The notes beneath the pieces are model-generated. The model searched no databases, was not told the DNA's origin, and worked only from the letters and a program-made list of their open reading frames with translations. DNA of 64,000 nt from Chitinophagales bacterium (GTDB lineage Bacteria; Bacteroidota; Bacteroidia; Chitinophagales; Chitinophagaceae). Location: NCBI GenBank assembly GCA_015654595.1, contig JAATGQ010000155.1:1-64000 (forward strand), written 5' to 3'. Position 1 is the stretch's first letter; the number at the start of each line of letters is the position of its first letter. The position numbers were made by a program, and so were the translations under genes. This document shows, one piece after another, positions 35,511-45,790 of the stretch.

Positions 35511-35725
35511 AAATCTGTTACAATGTATAAATTTCAGCTATATATCCATCCTGTACTGTCCTGAGACTGCAGTTTGTTGACCGCTTTGGGGCGCTTTTCG
35601 GTCTATTTTAGAGGGGTATTTTTAGCAGTTGTTTAGCCTGTAAAGAGCCAGTAAAAGCTGAAGGCTAAAGAGTTGTCCAGTGTAGTTTAGCAGGACAAGG
35701 AAAGAGGCTGCCTGCTTTTTTCGGC

Positions 35726-35804
35726 TAAATTTGCTAAACCCTTAAGCATGAACGTTGTAATGCCGATTGCAACCGATTTATATTTATCCGAAGCATCGCA
35801 GTGA
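35726..35804 (+). promoter_or_regulatory. Orphan promoter box with an 18-codon open frame
   Basis: TAAATTTGC at 35726-35734 matches the -7 consensus on +. An ATG follows at 35748 and opens an 18-codon frame (MNVVMPIATDLYLSEASQ, stop TGA) that ends just before the convergent glycosidase gene. It looks like the surviving head of a truncated gene, or a leader peptide or small RNA start. The rest of the gap from 35455 to 35837 shows no gene. Confidence 0.3.
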
Positions 35805-35837
35805 TGTGCGGCGTTTCGACCTATTATGGGCGGAGAA

Positions 35838-38318
35838 TCATGGAACTTTGGTGATAGAAAACAAACTGCGCTTATTAGAAGGCGTTATAGATTCAGCGGA
35901 TTTTATAGCTAAACTACCGTCGGCGGAAGTTGCCAGCTTATGTGTTGCGTTGTCGATCGAGACGTGATAATAATGATTGGGTTGAAGACCTTTTATAGTT
36001 ATGTTGCTGGTGTTGCCGACGCTAAAGACGAGGAGATTGGCGCTCCACTCTGTCAGGCGCAGGTTGATCGGTTTGGCGGCAGCGGCGGTGAAGGTTAGGG
36101 TGCAGGAATCATTATTAAGGTGATAGTAGCGTAGGGTGCGGCCGGTTTGGGAGGCACCAAAGGATTCGGAGCTATTGATGGAGAAGTTTTTTGCAGACAG
36201 CTGGTAGGCGTCTTTATCGAGCAGGACATGGTACCGGGTTCCGCGGAGCTGGTAGTCGAAGGCGGCGCCGTTGAGAGAGGAATCGATATTGGGTTCGAGG
36301 CCCATTCGATTCCATTTTGGGCGAATACCGTAAATGTCCTTGTAAAGTGCGGTAATAGAGGTGCAAATTCCGGAGAGGATGTCGTCGCCGAGACCGAGCT
36401 GTGTTGACCGGTCATAGCGCTGCGAAGAAAGGCCGTCTTTTTGGTATTGCTGAAGCAGCTGGTGGAGGTATTTGATCGCGATGGGGGTTTTATATTTTGT
36501 ATACGCGTTTATGCCAAGATAGCCCCAGGAGGGGAATATATCGCCGTTCTCGTACCTGGGGAAGGGCCAGTTTCCTTCTGATACCTCGTCCTTTTTAAAG
36601 GAATCGAAACACAATGGCCAATGGAAGAGATGTTCGTTTTGCATCCGTTGTTCGATCTTATCTAAAATGATTCCGATCCGGCGGGGATCGTCGCAGAGGC
36701 CAAAGGCAATGGCAGCAAAGTTAACGGGAGTCACCAGGTTGTCTCCATGTATGCTGCCATCGCTGTCTCTCCAATAGCTATACTGCCCCTTTGTTTCCGA
36801 CCAGAATCCTCCTTCTTCGACGGGCTTGTTGAACGCGATCTTTAGTCTGGATGCGAGGCGCTGGTAGTATCGGCTTTTGGGATTGTCGCCCAATACCTTT
36901 TCGCAATCTGCCCAGAGCTTTAGCGCCTGGTATAGCTGTGCATTTACAAAGGCATTCTCAAAGCTGGCCCAAACGATATCCAGCCAATCACTGGATTTCT
37001 TGTCCCCGATGCCTTTGTTCATCATTTCATAGATATCATTATGGTTGCTGTCTCTTGCAATCAGCCAGTCCAGCGCTTTTTCGCAGGTTTGTTTGTGCGA
37101 TCCAAGCCAGGCCCGATCGCCAACGAGATCAAACTGCTCGCAGGTGGTGATAACATAGCCCGTTTGGGAATCTATGGTGTATCCCCAGACGGCCTCATAA
37201 TAACCTGTCTTTTTATTGTAGGTGCCTGGGATCTCGTCCCCCGGCACATCATGCCAGCGGGATAAGACACGTCCGTTGGGAAGGATGGCCAGTCGTTGTT
37301 CCCGGTCAAGCGATTTGGACAAATTCCGGGTATAATTGGAATCATCCACGGCCAAGGCTATCTGGGCAAAAAAGGGTTCATGAAGGCATTTCCAATTGCT
37401 CAACCAGCCGTTGCCGCCCACGATGGAGTTGTCGACGACACCGTAACGGGCTGTGGTATTGAGCAGTTCCCGAACGGATATGCTATCGATGGCGGTGAGG
37501 CTGCCACGGGAGTATTCCTTTGGATAGTTTATACAGGCCAGGTCATAGCTCACAGTTGTAATGCCTTTATGAACTGTAAAGGGAGCGAATACTTCCGCCT
37601 TACCTGCCACAAAACGGCTGAGGTTGTATCGTTGTTGCAGCGCGGCGTCAGTGACGAGATGGTTCACGGTAAATTCGTTTTGGGGACTATGGCTGTACCG
37701 GGTTGCAATCTCATTGAGTTTTGCCTGGGCGGTAATCCTTAGTCCGTCGTTTGAATTCATATTCCAAAAGGTGACGCCGCCTGTATGTACTCCGTAGGTG
37801 TCGTTTGTACCCTTTAGATATTTGCACCAGATCATTCCTCCGTTGTCGAGTATACCGCCTTTCCAGGTCGTCAGGTTGGCGAACGACCATTTTGGAAATG
37901 CGGTGTCATCGAGTTTTGCGTCATTGCTGTAGCGTCGTTGGATCGTCCATCTGATCTTGTTTCTTGTTTTTGAGAATATCCATGTTTCGATCAGCCGAAG
38001 GCTGTCATTGCCATAGGCAATATTTTCTATGATGATCTTTTCCCCGGATTGTTTGATCGTCGCTGTTTTACCGTCCATGCTGCTAAAGTTTTTGCCGGAT
38101 GGTAGGGTAAAGCTGGTATATATGCCGGAGGGGGAAAGGAGATCCTGCCCGTTGAGGGTTAGTTGTTTTATAAGGACTCCATTTGAGTAGTCGATCGTTA
38201 TCGAGAGCTTGTTGTTTGCCGTTGTTACTTTCAGTTGTTTGATTTTTGGAGCAGATGCGGCCCATGCCGATGAGAAAGCTGCCAATAGATACAATAGGGC
38301 AATTACGAGTCCTTTCAT
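35838..38318 (-). CDS. Secreted six-hairpin (alpha/alpha) glycoside hydrolase-like protein
   Basis: The 826-residue protein has a signal peptide (MKGLVIALLYLLAAFSSAWA), an N-terminal beta-sandwich of about 250 residues, and a long helical region with the paired-helix look of an (alpha/alpha)6 barrel: ALDWLIARDSNHNDIYEMMN, DWLDIVWASFENAFVNAQLY and WPFPRYENGDIFPSWGYLGI. Acidic residues in these segments are candidates for catalysis. A C-terminal beta domain follows. I cannot give a CAZy family (GH63-, GH78- or GH37-like folds are similar). It is the last gene of the unit that begins at fecR, 82 bases after the GH130 gene. Confidence 0.75.
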   Translation of the reverse strand: MKGLVIALLYLLAAFSSAWAASAPKIKQLKVTTANNKLSITIDYSNGVLIKQLTLNGQDLLSPSGIYTSFTLPSGKNFSSMDGKTATIKQSGEKIIIENIAYGNDSLRLIETWIFSKTRNKIRWTIQRRYSNDAKLDDTAFPKWSFANLTTWKGGILDNGGMIWCKYLKGTNDTYGVHTGGVTFWNMNSNDGLRITAQAKLNEIATRYSHSPQNEFTVNHLVTDAALQQRYNLSRFVAGKAEVFAPFTVHKGITTVSYDLACINYPKEYSRGSLTAIDSISVRELLNTTARYGVVDNSIVGGNGWLSNWKCLHEPFFAQIALAVDDSNYTRNLSKSLDREQRLAILPNGRVLSRWHDVPGDEIPGTYNKKTGYYEAVWGYTIDSQTGYVITTCEQFDLVGDRAWLGSHKQTCEKALDWLIARDSNHNDIYEMMNKGIGDKKSSDWLDIVWASFENAFVNAQLYQALKLWADCEKVLGDNPKSRYYQRLASRLKIAFNKPVEEGGFWSETKGQYSYWRDSDGSIHGDNLVTPVNFAAIAFGLCDDPRRIGIILDKIEQRMQNEHLFHWPLCFDSFKKDEVSEGNWPFPRYENGDIFPSWGYLGINAYTKYKTPIAIKYLHQLLQQYQKDGLSSQRYDRSTQLGLGDDILSGICTSITALYKDIYGIRPKWNRMGLEPNIDSSLNGAAFDYQLRGTRYHVLLDKDAYQLSAKNFSINSSESFGASQTGRTLRYYHLNNDSCTLTFTAAAAKPINLRLTEWSANLLVFSVGNTSNITIKGLQPNHYYHVSIDNATHKLATSADGSLAIKSAESITPSNKRSLFSITKVP

Positions 38319-38400
38319 AATCCAAATTATTCAATTTTTGAAGAATTCGGATTATCAAGTTTTATTTAGGTGGCAACTGCAACACTTTACACGCAGTTTC

Positions 38401-39600
38401 TTATTCATTTCGTTCGGCGACTGCTATCTTAGAATCGGCAGTTCCGTAGTACAGCAACCATTTTCCGTTGAAACGGGCTAATCCTTCCAGGAAGCAAACC
38501 TCGTTCACCTGCCCGGTGATCTCATAGGGTTTGTCTGGTTTAATGAAATACGAGTTCAGACGGTGAACGGTCTTCAATGGGTCGTTTTTATCGAGTAAAA
38601 TTTCTGATGCAGCATAGGTGCCTTCGGGCAGTGCGGTGTCGCCGATAGCGGGTATATTGCGGCTGTTATAGATCAGCAGGATGCCGTTGCGGGTCAGCAT
38701 GGCGGGGGGGCCGCTTTCTACTAGGTCGCTGTCAAAATGTTTGTTGCGTGTCGGTACGACGATCTTCAGATCGGGCATTGCGAGGGCTTGACCTCTCAGT
38801 GCGATGGGGTCGGCATCGCCGGCATGTTTTTCTACCGGCGTCCAATTGATCAGATTGTCGGAAGTGGCTGCCCAAATGAACTGGTCGCCCCAATACATCC
38901 AGTATTTGCCATTGACTTTTACGGCGACTATCCTTCCGTCAGGCTCATAGGTAGAGACGATCGAACCCGACTTGCTCCATTTGTCGATGTATTTTCCTCC
39001 GTAGGCTTTAGTAAAGGCATGTCCTTTCTTGGTCCAGTGCACAAGATCGGTGGAGGTGGCCACCAACAGCCGCGCCATATTGCCGTCATAGGCGGTATAG
39101 GTCATATAGTAGACGCCTGCCGAGTCCTGCACGACTCGCGGGTCTTCGCAGCCGCCCTCCCATTCATAGTGTTTTTGGGCGTCTTCGGCAGGAAAAATTA
39201 CAGGTTCGGGTTGTCGCGTGAAATGAAATCCGTCAGTGCTACTGGATAGACCTATACGCGATGTTCCGCCTGGCTTCCCGATCTTGTCCTGTGCCCGGTA
39301 GAGCATGTACACCTTTCGATCCTTCACTACAATGGCGGGGTTGAACACGTCTTTTTCTTCCCAGGCTACTTTTTGTTTGCGTATCGGGTCGAAGAAGCTG
39401 CCCGTACCGGGCTGCAGAACAGGGTTGACGGTATCCACTTTCTGGAAATTTGTCAATGCCCAGCCTGTCGAATCGGAGGATATTGCGGAACTTTCTGCAG
39501 AATGCTTATCACTGGAAGAATTGTCGGGTTCCTGGCAGCCCGCGAAAAGGGCGCCCATGCTGCCGGCCAAAAAAACAGTACGAATAAAATACTTTTTCAT
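38401..39600 (-). CDS. GH130-like glycosidase or phosphorylase lipoprotein
   Basis: The 399-residue protein has a lipobox (SMGALFAGC, Cys near residue 22) followed by a disordered Ser/Asp linker, so it is probably lipid-anchored. The five-bladed propeller of the GH130/GH43-like fold is shown by KDVFNPAIVVKDRKVYMLYR, WEGGCEDPRVV, DLVESGPPAML and FLEGLARFNGKWLLYYGTAD. GH130 members act on beta-mannosides, by phosphorolysis or hydrolysis. The acid residue in EDPRV is the usual catalytic Asp. It lies 16 bases after the LamG gene, in one operon. Confidence 0.85.
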   Translation of the reverse strand: MKKYFIRTVFLAGSMGALFAGCQEPDNSSSDKHSAESSAISSDSTGWALTNFQKVDTVNPVLQPGTGSFFDPIRKQKVAWEEKDVFNPAIVVKDRKVYMLYRAQDKIGKPGGTSRIGLSSSTDGFHFTRQPEPVIFPAEDAQKHYEWEGGCEDPRVVQDSAGVYYMTYTAYDGNMARLLVATSTDLVHWTKKGHAFTKAYGGKYIDKWSKSGSIVSTYEPDGRIVAVKVNGKYWMYWGDQFIWAATSDNLINWTPVEKHAGDADPIALRGQALAMPDLKIVVPTRNKHFDSDLVESGPPAMLTRNGILLIYNSRNIPAIGDTALPEGTYAASEILLDKNDPLKTVHRLNSYFIKPDKPYEITGQVNEVCFLEGLARFNGKWLLYYGTADSKIAVAERNE

Positions 39601-39616
39601 GAATACAATGATTTAA

Positions 39617-40666
39617 TTAAAGGCTGCTTTCATCGGTGTAGATAGAGAGTACCTGAGCGTCCGTCAATGCCGTGTTGTAGAACCGAACATCGTCCAAAGC
39701 CCCTATGAAGTAGCTGCCGCCCCAGAAATAGTTTGCGTCTGCGGTATTGGTGAAAGTATAGTCCGCTTTTGGAAGTTCGTTTCCGATCACCAGGTCGATG
39801 TTGGAAGGAGTTTGTTTCATCGTTCCCGATACCGATACAGTATGTACAGGTTTGCCGTTAATATAGAATGTTTCCACACCCCCGGTAAAACTTACGGCGA
39901 CGTGTACCCATACATTGGGCCCGTCTACGGCTGTGCCGCCATCGTCTTCGTCATAGGTTCCGGTGGTGGTGGTTACTGTCAGGAAGGGGAGATTGTTGCC
40001 TTGTAACTGGAACTTATAGCCATTCCAGCGGTCAAGCGAAAACATATAGTTGCTGGCGTTAGTGCCGTCTCTTTTCAACCAGAGCAGGATGGTGAAGCTT
40101 TGCGGGTTAAGGTCCGGGCTGTAAGGAACGTCGATCGTTGCGCCATTATTGAAATAATAGGCGTTGTTGGCCCTGCCGAACCGGTCGGTTGTCAGTACGG
40201 GGAGTGTTCCCCCATCGGTCGCCGCAGCTGCAGTGGAGCCGATATAGCCCGTTGCCAGCGTGCCGTTATGTCCATTGCCAGTGGAGTCATTGGCATTTCC
40301 TGTAAATGTCCACCACGCCACCAGGTTGGCAGCTGACACTTGTTGGAGTAATTGGTTATTGAAGAGGGCGGCTTGTTGTAATAAGTTATATAAAGTATTG
40401 TTGACCTGTTGTTGGTTGTATTGGTTACTTGCACTTACCTGTTGGGCCAGCTTAATAACAGAATCGAGCGCTTCGCGGGCGCCGGCAGCATAATCACCTG
40501 GTTTGGTCCCTTCCACCGTATTGTTGTAGACATTGGTCAGGGAGTCGATAGCCGCGTTTAGCGCAGTCTTATCTGTATCGTAAGTGGATGCGGTATTGTG
40601 CTTCTTGCAGGAAGAAGCTATCAGCAAAAGGCCGCTTACAAATATGATCGATTGGAAGATACGCAT
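39617..40666 (-). CDS. LamG-domain lipoprotein
   Basis: The 349-residue protein begins with a lipobox (LLLIASSCKKHN, Cys near residue 20). A helical stretch (about 25-115) with an ALNAAIDSLTNVYNNTVEGT pattern, like FIVAR or surface-spacer helices, leads to a concanavalin A-like LamG domain (about 120-340): LVAWWTFTGNANDSTGNGHN, FTILLWLKRDGT and GALDDVRFYNTALTDAQVLS. It probably binds glycans at the cell surface as an extra SGBP-like component. It lies between susD and the GH130 gene. Confidence 0.85.
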   Translation of the reverse strand: MRIFQSIIFVSGLLLIASSCKKHNTASTYDTDKTALNAAIDSLTNVYNNTVEGTKPGDYAAGAREALDSVIKLAQQVSASNQYNQQQVNNTLYNLLQQAALFNNQLLQQVSAANLVAWWTFTGNANDSTGNGHNGTLATGYIGSTAAAATDGGTLPVLTTDRFGRANNAYYFNNGATIDVPYSPDLNPQSFTILLWLKRDGTNASNYMFSLDRWNGYKFQLQGNNLPFLTVTTTTGTYDEDDGGTAVDGPNVWVHVAVSFTGGVETFYINGKPVHTVSVSGTMKQTPSNIDLVIGNELPKADYTFTNTADANYFWGGSYFIGALDDVRFYNTALTDAQVLSIYTDESSL

Positions 40667-40683
40667 GGGAATAATTTTTTTGG

Positions 40684-42201
40684 TTACTTGAATAGGTTCG
40701 GATTGGCATCTCTTTCGCTCTGAGGGATGGGGAAGAATTTGTCATTCGCATAGTTGAAGTCTGGAGCGCCTGGCAGCAGAGCTGTGTTGGCATAGGTTTC
40801 TCCGTAGCGGATGATGTCGAAGAAGCGGTGGAATTCCAGCGCCAGTTCCGATCTTCTTTCTTTGCGAATGGCGTCCCTCAGCTGTACCTGGTCCGTCGTT
40901 GAAATATCCGGCAAAAGTCCTGCGGGAACATTGGGGTAACCCGGCAGCGTATTATCGTACTGGTAGCAGTTCCTTGCTCTTTCGCGCACTTTGTTGAGAG
41001 GGGCGAGCGCTGCTGCCGACTGGCCGCTTTCGTTAAGCGCTTCTGCATCGACGAGCAGGATATCGGCGAGGCGGAGCGCTTCATAATTGACTGTGCCGAC
41101 ATTTTTTGTAGCTGCGGGGACTTCCGACAGGGGCTGGCACATCTTCTTGCAGAGATAGCCTGTGCTGCTCCAGGAGGGATCGAAGGTGAGGTCGAAATAA
41201 GAGTGTCCGGAACGGGCGATGGTATAATCCAGCCTTGGGTCTGGCTCTCCGCCAGGGGCCGTCTCGTAGTTGTCTACCAGGCTTTGTGTCGGAAGAAAGA
41301 ATCCAGCCCCATTGGTGGGGGCAGGCGGCCTGGGCGCAAACCAGTAATTCAACTCATTGCCAAGGCCCAGCGTACCGGCGATATGATTCACGGTAAAGAT
41401 TTCCTCGGTGTTGTCTTTTGTATTCGAATTAAAATTATCCCAGTAATTATTGGTCAGCTGATAGTTCATCCCTTCTACTTCTTCGGCTGTCTGCGCGGCC
41501 AATTGGTAGTGGTTGGCGAGGTCTGTGTGGAACAGGTAGGTCTTGGCCAGCAGGGCCAGGGCGGCCCCTTTTGTCGCCATTCCGAGTGAGGCGGCGGTCG
41601 TTGGCAGACTGGCGGCGGCGGCGATGCAATCCGTCTCTATCTGTGCGAATACCGTATCCTGTGGTCGGGCGGGTGTCTGCGATTCCTCTGCCGTCTCGAC
41701 CTTCAGATGGAGCGGGATATTACCGTAGCAGGTTGTCAGGATAAAATAATAATAGGCACGAAGGAATTTTGCCTGTGCAATGCCTTGGGTCTGCATGTCG
41801 GAGGATACCTGGGTATTACCCGTGAGTCCGTCGAGCACCACATTGCAGGCGAAGACGCCGTTGTAGTATTGTTTCCAGACCGCTTCTACAGCAGCATTTG
41901 TCGTGAGGATATTGAATTGGTTGACGGCCTGGAAGTCCGGCTGGTCACCGACGCTGCTGCCGCCTTTAACGGCGTCGTCGGAGGCCAGGTCGCCAAGCAC
42001 CCAGATGGCGTTGTTTGCGCCAGAGTTGAAAGCCAGGTATTTGTACGCCTCGTTTATAGCCAGTTGTGCGTTGGCGTCCGAGGTGAAGAAATTTTCGGGC
42101 GTATAGGCGCCTTTTACGGATTGATCGAGTATTTTTTTACAGCTGGTATTGCCTAAAAACAGCAGGGCAGGCAGGATCAATTGAATATTTTTTAGTCGCA
42201 T
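40684..42201 (-). CDS. RagB/SusD family glycan-binding lipoprotein
   Basis: The 505-residue protein has a lipobox (LLFLGNTSCKKILDQS), N-terminal helices with FLRAYYYFILTTCYGNIPLH, LVDAEALNESGQSAAALAPL, and the C-terminal RRSELALEFHRFFDIIRYGE. It is the SusD partner of the interrupted susC just upstream, from which it is separated by 16 bases. Its own frame is intact. Confidence 0.94.
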   Translation of the reverse strand: MRLKNIQLILPALLFLGNTSCKKILDQSVKGAYTPENFFTSDANAQLAINEAYKYLAFNSGANNAIWVLGDLASDDAVKGGSSVGDQPDFQAVNQFNILTTNAAVEAVWKQYYNGVFACNVVLDGLTGNTQVSSDMQTQGIAQAKFLRAYYYFILTTCYGNIPLHLKVETAEESQTPARPQDTVFAQIETDCIAAAASLPTTAASLGMATKGAALALLAKTYLFHTDLANHYQLAAQTAEEVEGMNYQLTNNYWDNFNSNTKDNTEEIFTVNHIAGTLGLGNELNYWFAPRPPAPTNGAGFFLPTQSLVDNYETAPGGEPDPRLDYTIARSGHSYFDLTFDPSWSSTGYLCKKMCQPLSEVPAATKNVGTVNYEALRLADILLVDAEALNESGQSAAALAPLNKVRERARNCYQYDNTLPGYPNVPAGLLPDISTTDQVQLRDAIRKERRSELALEFHRFFDIIRYGETYANTALLPGAPDFNYANDKFFPIPQSERDANPNLFK

Positions 42202-42217
42202 GACAAAGGTTTATTCG

Positions 42218-45200
42218 TTAGAAATTGATGTTAGCGCCGAAGGTGAATGTTCTTGCGGCGGGGTAGGTGCCCCAGTCGATATTCAGCGCCTTGGGGCCGT
42301 CGTTCGAGGAGGCTGCATCGGCGCTGGTGGTCATTTCCGGGTCCTGGCCGGAGTATTTGGTTATCGTAAAGACGTTTTGGACGCTTACGTAGATACGCAT
42401 GGACTTTATCTTCAGGCGATTTAATGCGGGTGACCCGAGGTTATAGCCCAGTTGAATATTTTTCAGTTTGAGGTAGTCGCCGCTTTCGAGGAAACGTGTC
42501 GACATCTGCTTGTTATTCTGCGCGTCTGTCCACGAGAGCAGGGGTAGAGAATTGCTTGTTCCCTCGCCATGCCAGCTTTCCGTGGCTACTTTCTTTGTGA
42601 TGTTGAAAGGCCGATAAAAGCCTTCAATATCGGTTGCTATCTGGTTGTAGATCTTGTCGCCCCGTACGCCCTGGAAGAAGAGGCTCAGGTCGAAATTTCT
42701 GTACGAGACGTGCCCGGTAAGCGCGTATGTCATCGTCGGTATTGGGCTTCCTGCGTAGATGCGGTCGTTCTGGTCGATGACTCCGTCGCCGTTGACATCT
42801 TTGAACTTTACGTCGCCGGGGCGGATGCCGGGGCCCTGGTAAGCATGTGTCAGGACATCCAAAGGAGACTGGAAGATGCCTTCGTCCTTTATCATGTAGA
42901 AAGCGCCAACCGGGTGGCCCACGGCGGTGCTGGTGGCGAAGATATTATTGTCTACGCGGCCTGCGGCGAGGGGCTGGTTGTTCAGCAGCGCGAGTACTTC
43001 ATTATGGATGGTTGTGACGTTGGCCGTGACATCATAGGACCAGTCCTTGTTTACCTGCTGGCGGTAGGAGGCTTCGAACTCGAAACCACGGTTGACGATC
43101 TTTCCATTGTTCTCGTAAGCGGGGCTGGCTACTGTACCTGCGCTGCTGGGTTCTTGTGGATTCTGGAGCAGGTTGGTGGTGATCTTGTGATAATAATCTG
43201 CGGACAGAGTGAAGGCGCCATTGAACAGACCCAGATCAAAGCCTGCGTCTCCCATTGTGGAGGTTTGCCATTTCAGATTTGGGTTGCCGGTTGCATAGAT
43301 AGTGGAAGTAATTACCGGTGTGCTGCCGTAGACATAGTATCCATTACTGTTGATCAGTGACGCGTAACCATAATTGCTCAGTGCATTCTGGTCGCCGAGC
43401 TGTCCCAGGCTTGCGCGTAGTTTCAGCAGAGAGATCGGCTTGATATCCTGCATAAAGGCCTCTTTGTCCACCCGCCAGCCGATGGATCCGGAATAGAAGT
43501 TACCCCATTGATCGTTGGGGTCAAGTCTCGATGAGCCGTCGCGACGAAAGTTGAAGGAGGCGAGATATTTGTCGTCATAGGCATAGGCAGCGCGGGCAAA
43601 TACAGAAGACAATCCCCAGGTGGATTCGTTGCCGCCTACACCCGGAGTGGTGCTGGTCCCATTGCTCAGGTATTGGAAGGCGGAAGTCTGAGAAGAAAAG
43701 CCGGATTGGGAGGCCGACATTACCTTGGTGTCGTCGTAGATGATCTCCGTACCGGCGAGCAGGTTCAATTCGTGTTTTCCGGTGATGTACCGATAATTTG
43801 CCGTATTGGTCCAGTTGTAGGTGAAATCATTCGTATTGGATTGAGAGAGCGAATTGGGCGAATTCTGAATTCTTTCGATTCCCCAGGTCGGCTAGAACTG
43901 TTTGTAGTCGGTGATGATAAAGTTAGTTCCGATATCCGATTTGAGGGTAAGATTTTTTATCGGTGTGACTTCCAGGAATGCATCTCCCAGCAGCGTGTAG
44001 TTGTAGAAGTTTCGGTCTGTATTGGCAGCCAGCGCTACGGGATTGAGCCCGTCGCCGAATACGTTGACCTGGTCCACGGTCTGTGGCAGGTCAACGTATT
44101 GTCCCGCATAGGGGCCGGTTGAATATTTTACGGGTGTGACGGGCGTACGAAAGAGGGCGTAGCGGACGACGCTTGCGCCGGGGTTGGAACCTCCCGCTGC
44201 GGCATAGCCATCGCCGGAACTGCCCACCTGTCGGGTTTTGCTGTAGGCGAGGTTCATGTTCGTCCCTACTTTGAAGAGCTTGTTCAGGGTGCTTGTGACG
44301 GAGGTGTGGAGGTTGAGCCGGTCATAGGCAGAGTTAATGATCATCCCCTTCTGGTTGAAGTAGTCTGCCGAAACAATATACCTGGTGTTTTCGCTGCCGC
44401 CGCCGATCGACATCTGGATGTTGTTGATAGGGGCGTTTTTCAGTACAGCTTTTTGCCAGTTAACATCGGGCAGGGTGTCGAGCATGCTCAGGGGTAACTG
44501 GGCGCGATTGCCCGAGCTGCCTGCGACATAGTCATTTGCTGCTGCCGTATTATAAGCATTAAAGTATTGTGCCGAATTGGCCATAGGGATCAGATGGGCG
44601 GGAGTTTGTACACCGGTGTAGGCGTTGAAGCTGAGGCGGGGTTTTCCATTGCTGCCTTTCTTTGTAGTGATGAGCACCACGCCGTTGGCGGCGCGGGCGC
44701 CGTAGATGGAGGCGGAGGCTGCGTCTTTCAGAACGCTAATGCTTTCTACATCATCGGGCGCGATCTCGTTGATCCCGTCGGAAGTCGGTATGCCATCGAT
44801 GACATACAGCGGAGCGCTGTTACCAAAGCTCGACTGTCCGCGAATGATAACTGATACTCCGTCCCCGGGTGCGCCTGTTACCTGGGTTACTGCTACACCT
44901 GCGGCTTTGCCTTGCATGATTTGTGCGGTTCCGCCTACTGGCAGGCCATTGACGTCTTTGGCGCCGATGGTGGACACTGATCCGGTGAGATCTTTTTTTC
45001 TTGCCGTACCATAACCGATGACTACGACCTCGTTGATACTACCGGATACCGGCTGGAGTGTGACGGAGACAGATGTCTTGCCGTTTACAGCAACTTCTTC
45101 CGGCTGATAGCCGACAAAGGAGATCACCAGGACGGCGTCCTCCGGAACGGTCAGCGTGAAATTACCTTGTGCGTCTGTCGTTGTGCCGTATTGCGTCCCT

Positions 45201-45607
45201 TTGACCTTTACGCTTGCGCCAGCTAATGGGTCTCCGGCGGTCGACAGTACTTTTCCGCTGATGCGTACCTGGTCGAAGACGGGAGATTGTTTGGGCGTGA
45301 CGACGATCAGGTTTCCCGAGAGAAGTTGATAGGATAGGGGAGAGTTACGAAAAACAGTTTCCAGTATTTCGGGTATAGTCTGGTTGACCACTGCAACATC
45401 GATCTTTTGTCTGGCCGGCAGCACATCGTTCTTGTAGAGAAAAGTGTAATGGCTTTTCTTCTGCAAAAGGTCGAAAAGCCGTTCCCAGCTGATTTGTTTT
45501 TCGGTGAGGGTCAGTCTTTCCTGCGAGTGAACTTTTGCCGAGACCTGCAGAAATGTAACCAGCAGAATGCAAATGGACAGTTTCATGCGCAGAACGATTT
45601 TTTTCAT
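42218..45607 (-). pseudogene. SusC/RagA family transporter with STN domain, split by an in-frame TAG
   Basis: The gene reads as one frame of 1130 codons with a single TAG at codon 572 (43892-43894). Before the stop it has a signal peptide (ending SAKVHSQ), an STN signalling domain (about 44-95), a carboxypeptidase-regulatory-like domain (about 113-195), NEVVVIGYGTARKKDLTGSV, and the plug with VIIRGQSSFGNSAPLYVIDG. After it, the frame continues without shift (PTWGIERIQNSPNSLSQSNT) to the barrel end (FTFGANINF). A one-base change would restore a sense codon, for example AAG. The truncated product would lack half the barrel, so the transporter is probably dead unless the TAG is read through or is a sequence error. 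The STN domain pairs with the FecR next to it. Confidence 0.9.
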
Positions 45608-45679
45608 ACATTTGAAATGTTGAGGTTAAATAATCAGATACCTGATATCCGGGCGGAAATTAGGCGTCTCTTCATGATT

Positions 45680-45701
45680 ACACCCAACGCGCAGGGGGTG
45701 T
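45680..45701. repeat. Short inverted repeat between fecR and susC
   Basis: ACACCC (45680-45685) and GGGTGT (45696-45701) lie in the 183-base gap between fecR and susC. It may be a weak hairpin in the transcript or an operator; the gap should also hold the sigma-dependent promoter of susC. Confidence 0.3.
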
Positions 45702-45790
45702 GACAGCACTTCCTGCTTCATTTGGGCAAGCAATTATCGATAGGCAATGGCGCAGCCTTTACCAGCAATGGTCCAGCATTTTCTTTGTTT

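Noticed and set aside
35767-35967. Plus-strand frame of 66 codons
   Set aside because: Most of it lies opposite the end of the six-hairpin glycosidase gene, and it begins at a weak TTG right after a stop.
27222-43894. Genome-wide recoding of TAG to an amino acid
   Set aside because: Several intact genes here (nuoG, nuoI, nuoN) use TAG as their normal stop, so general recoding is unlikely; rare suppression stays open.
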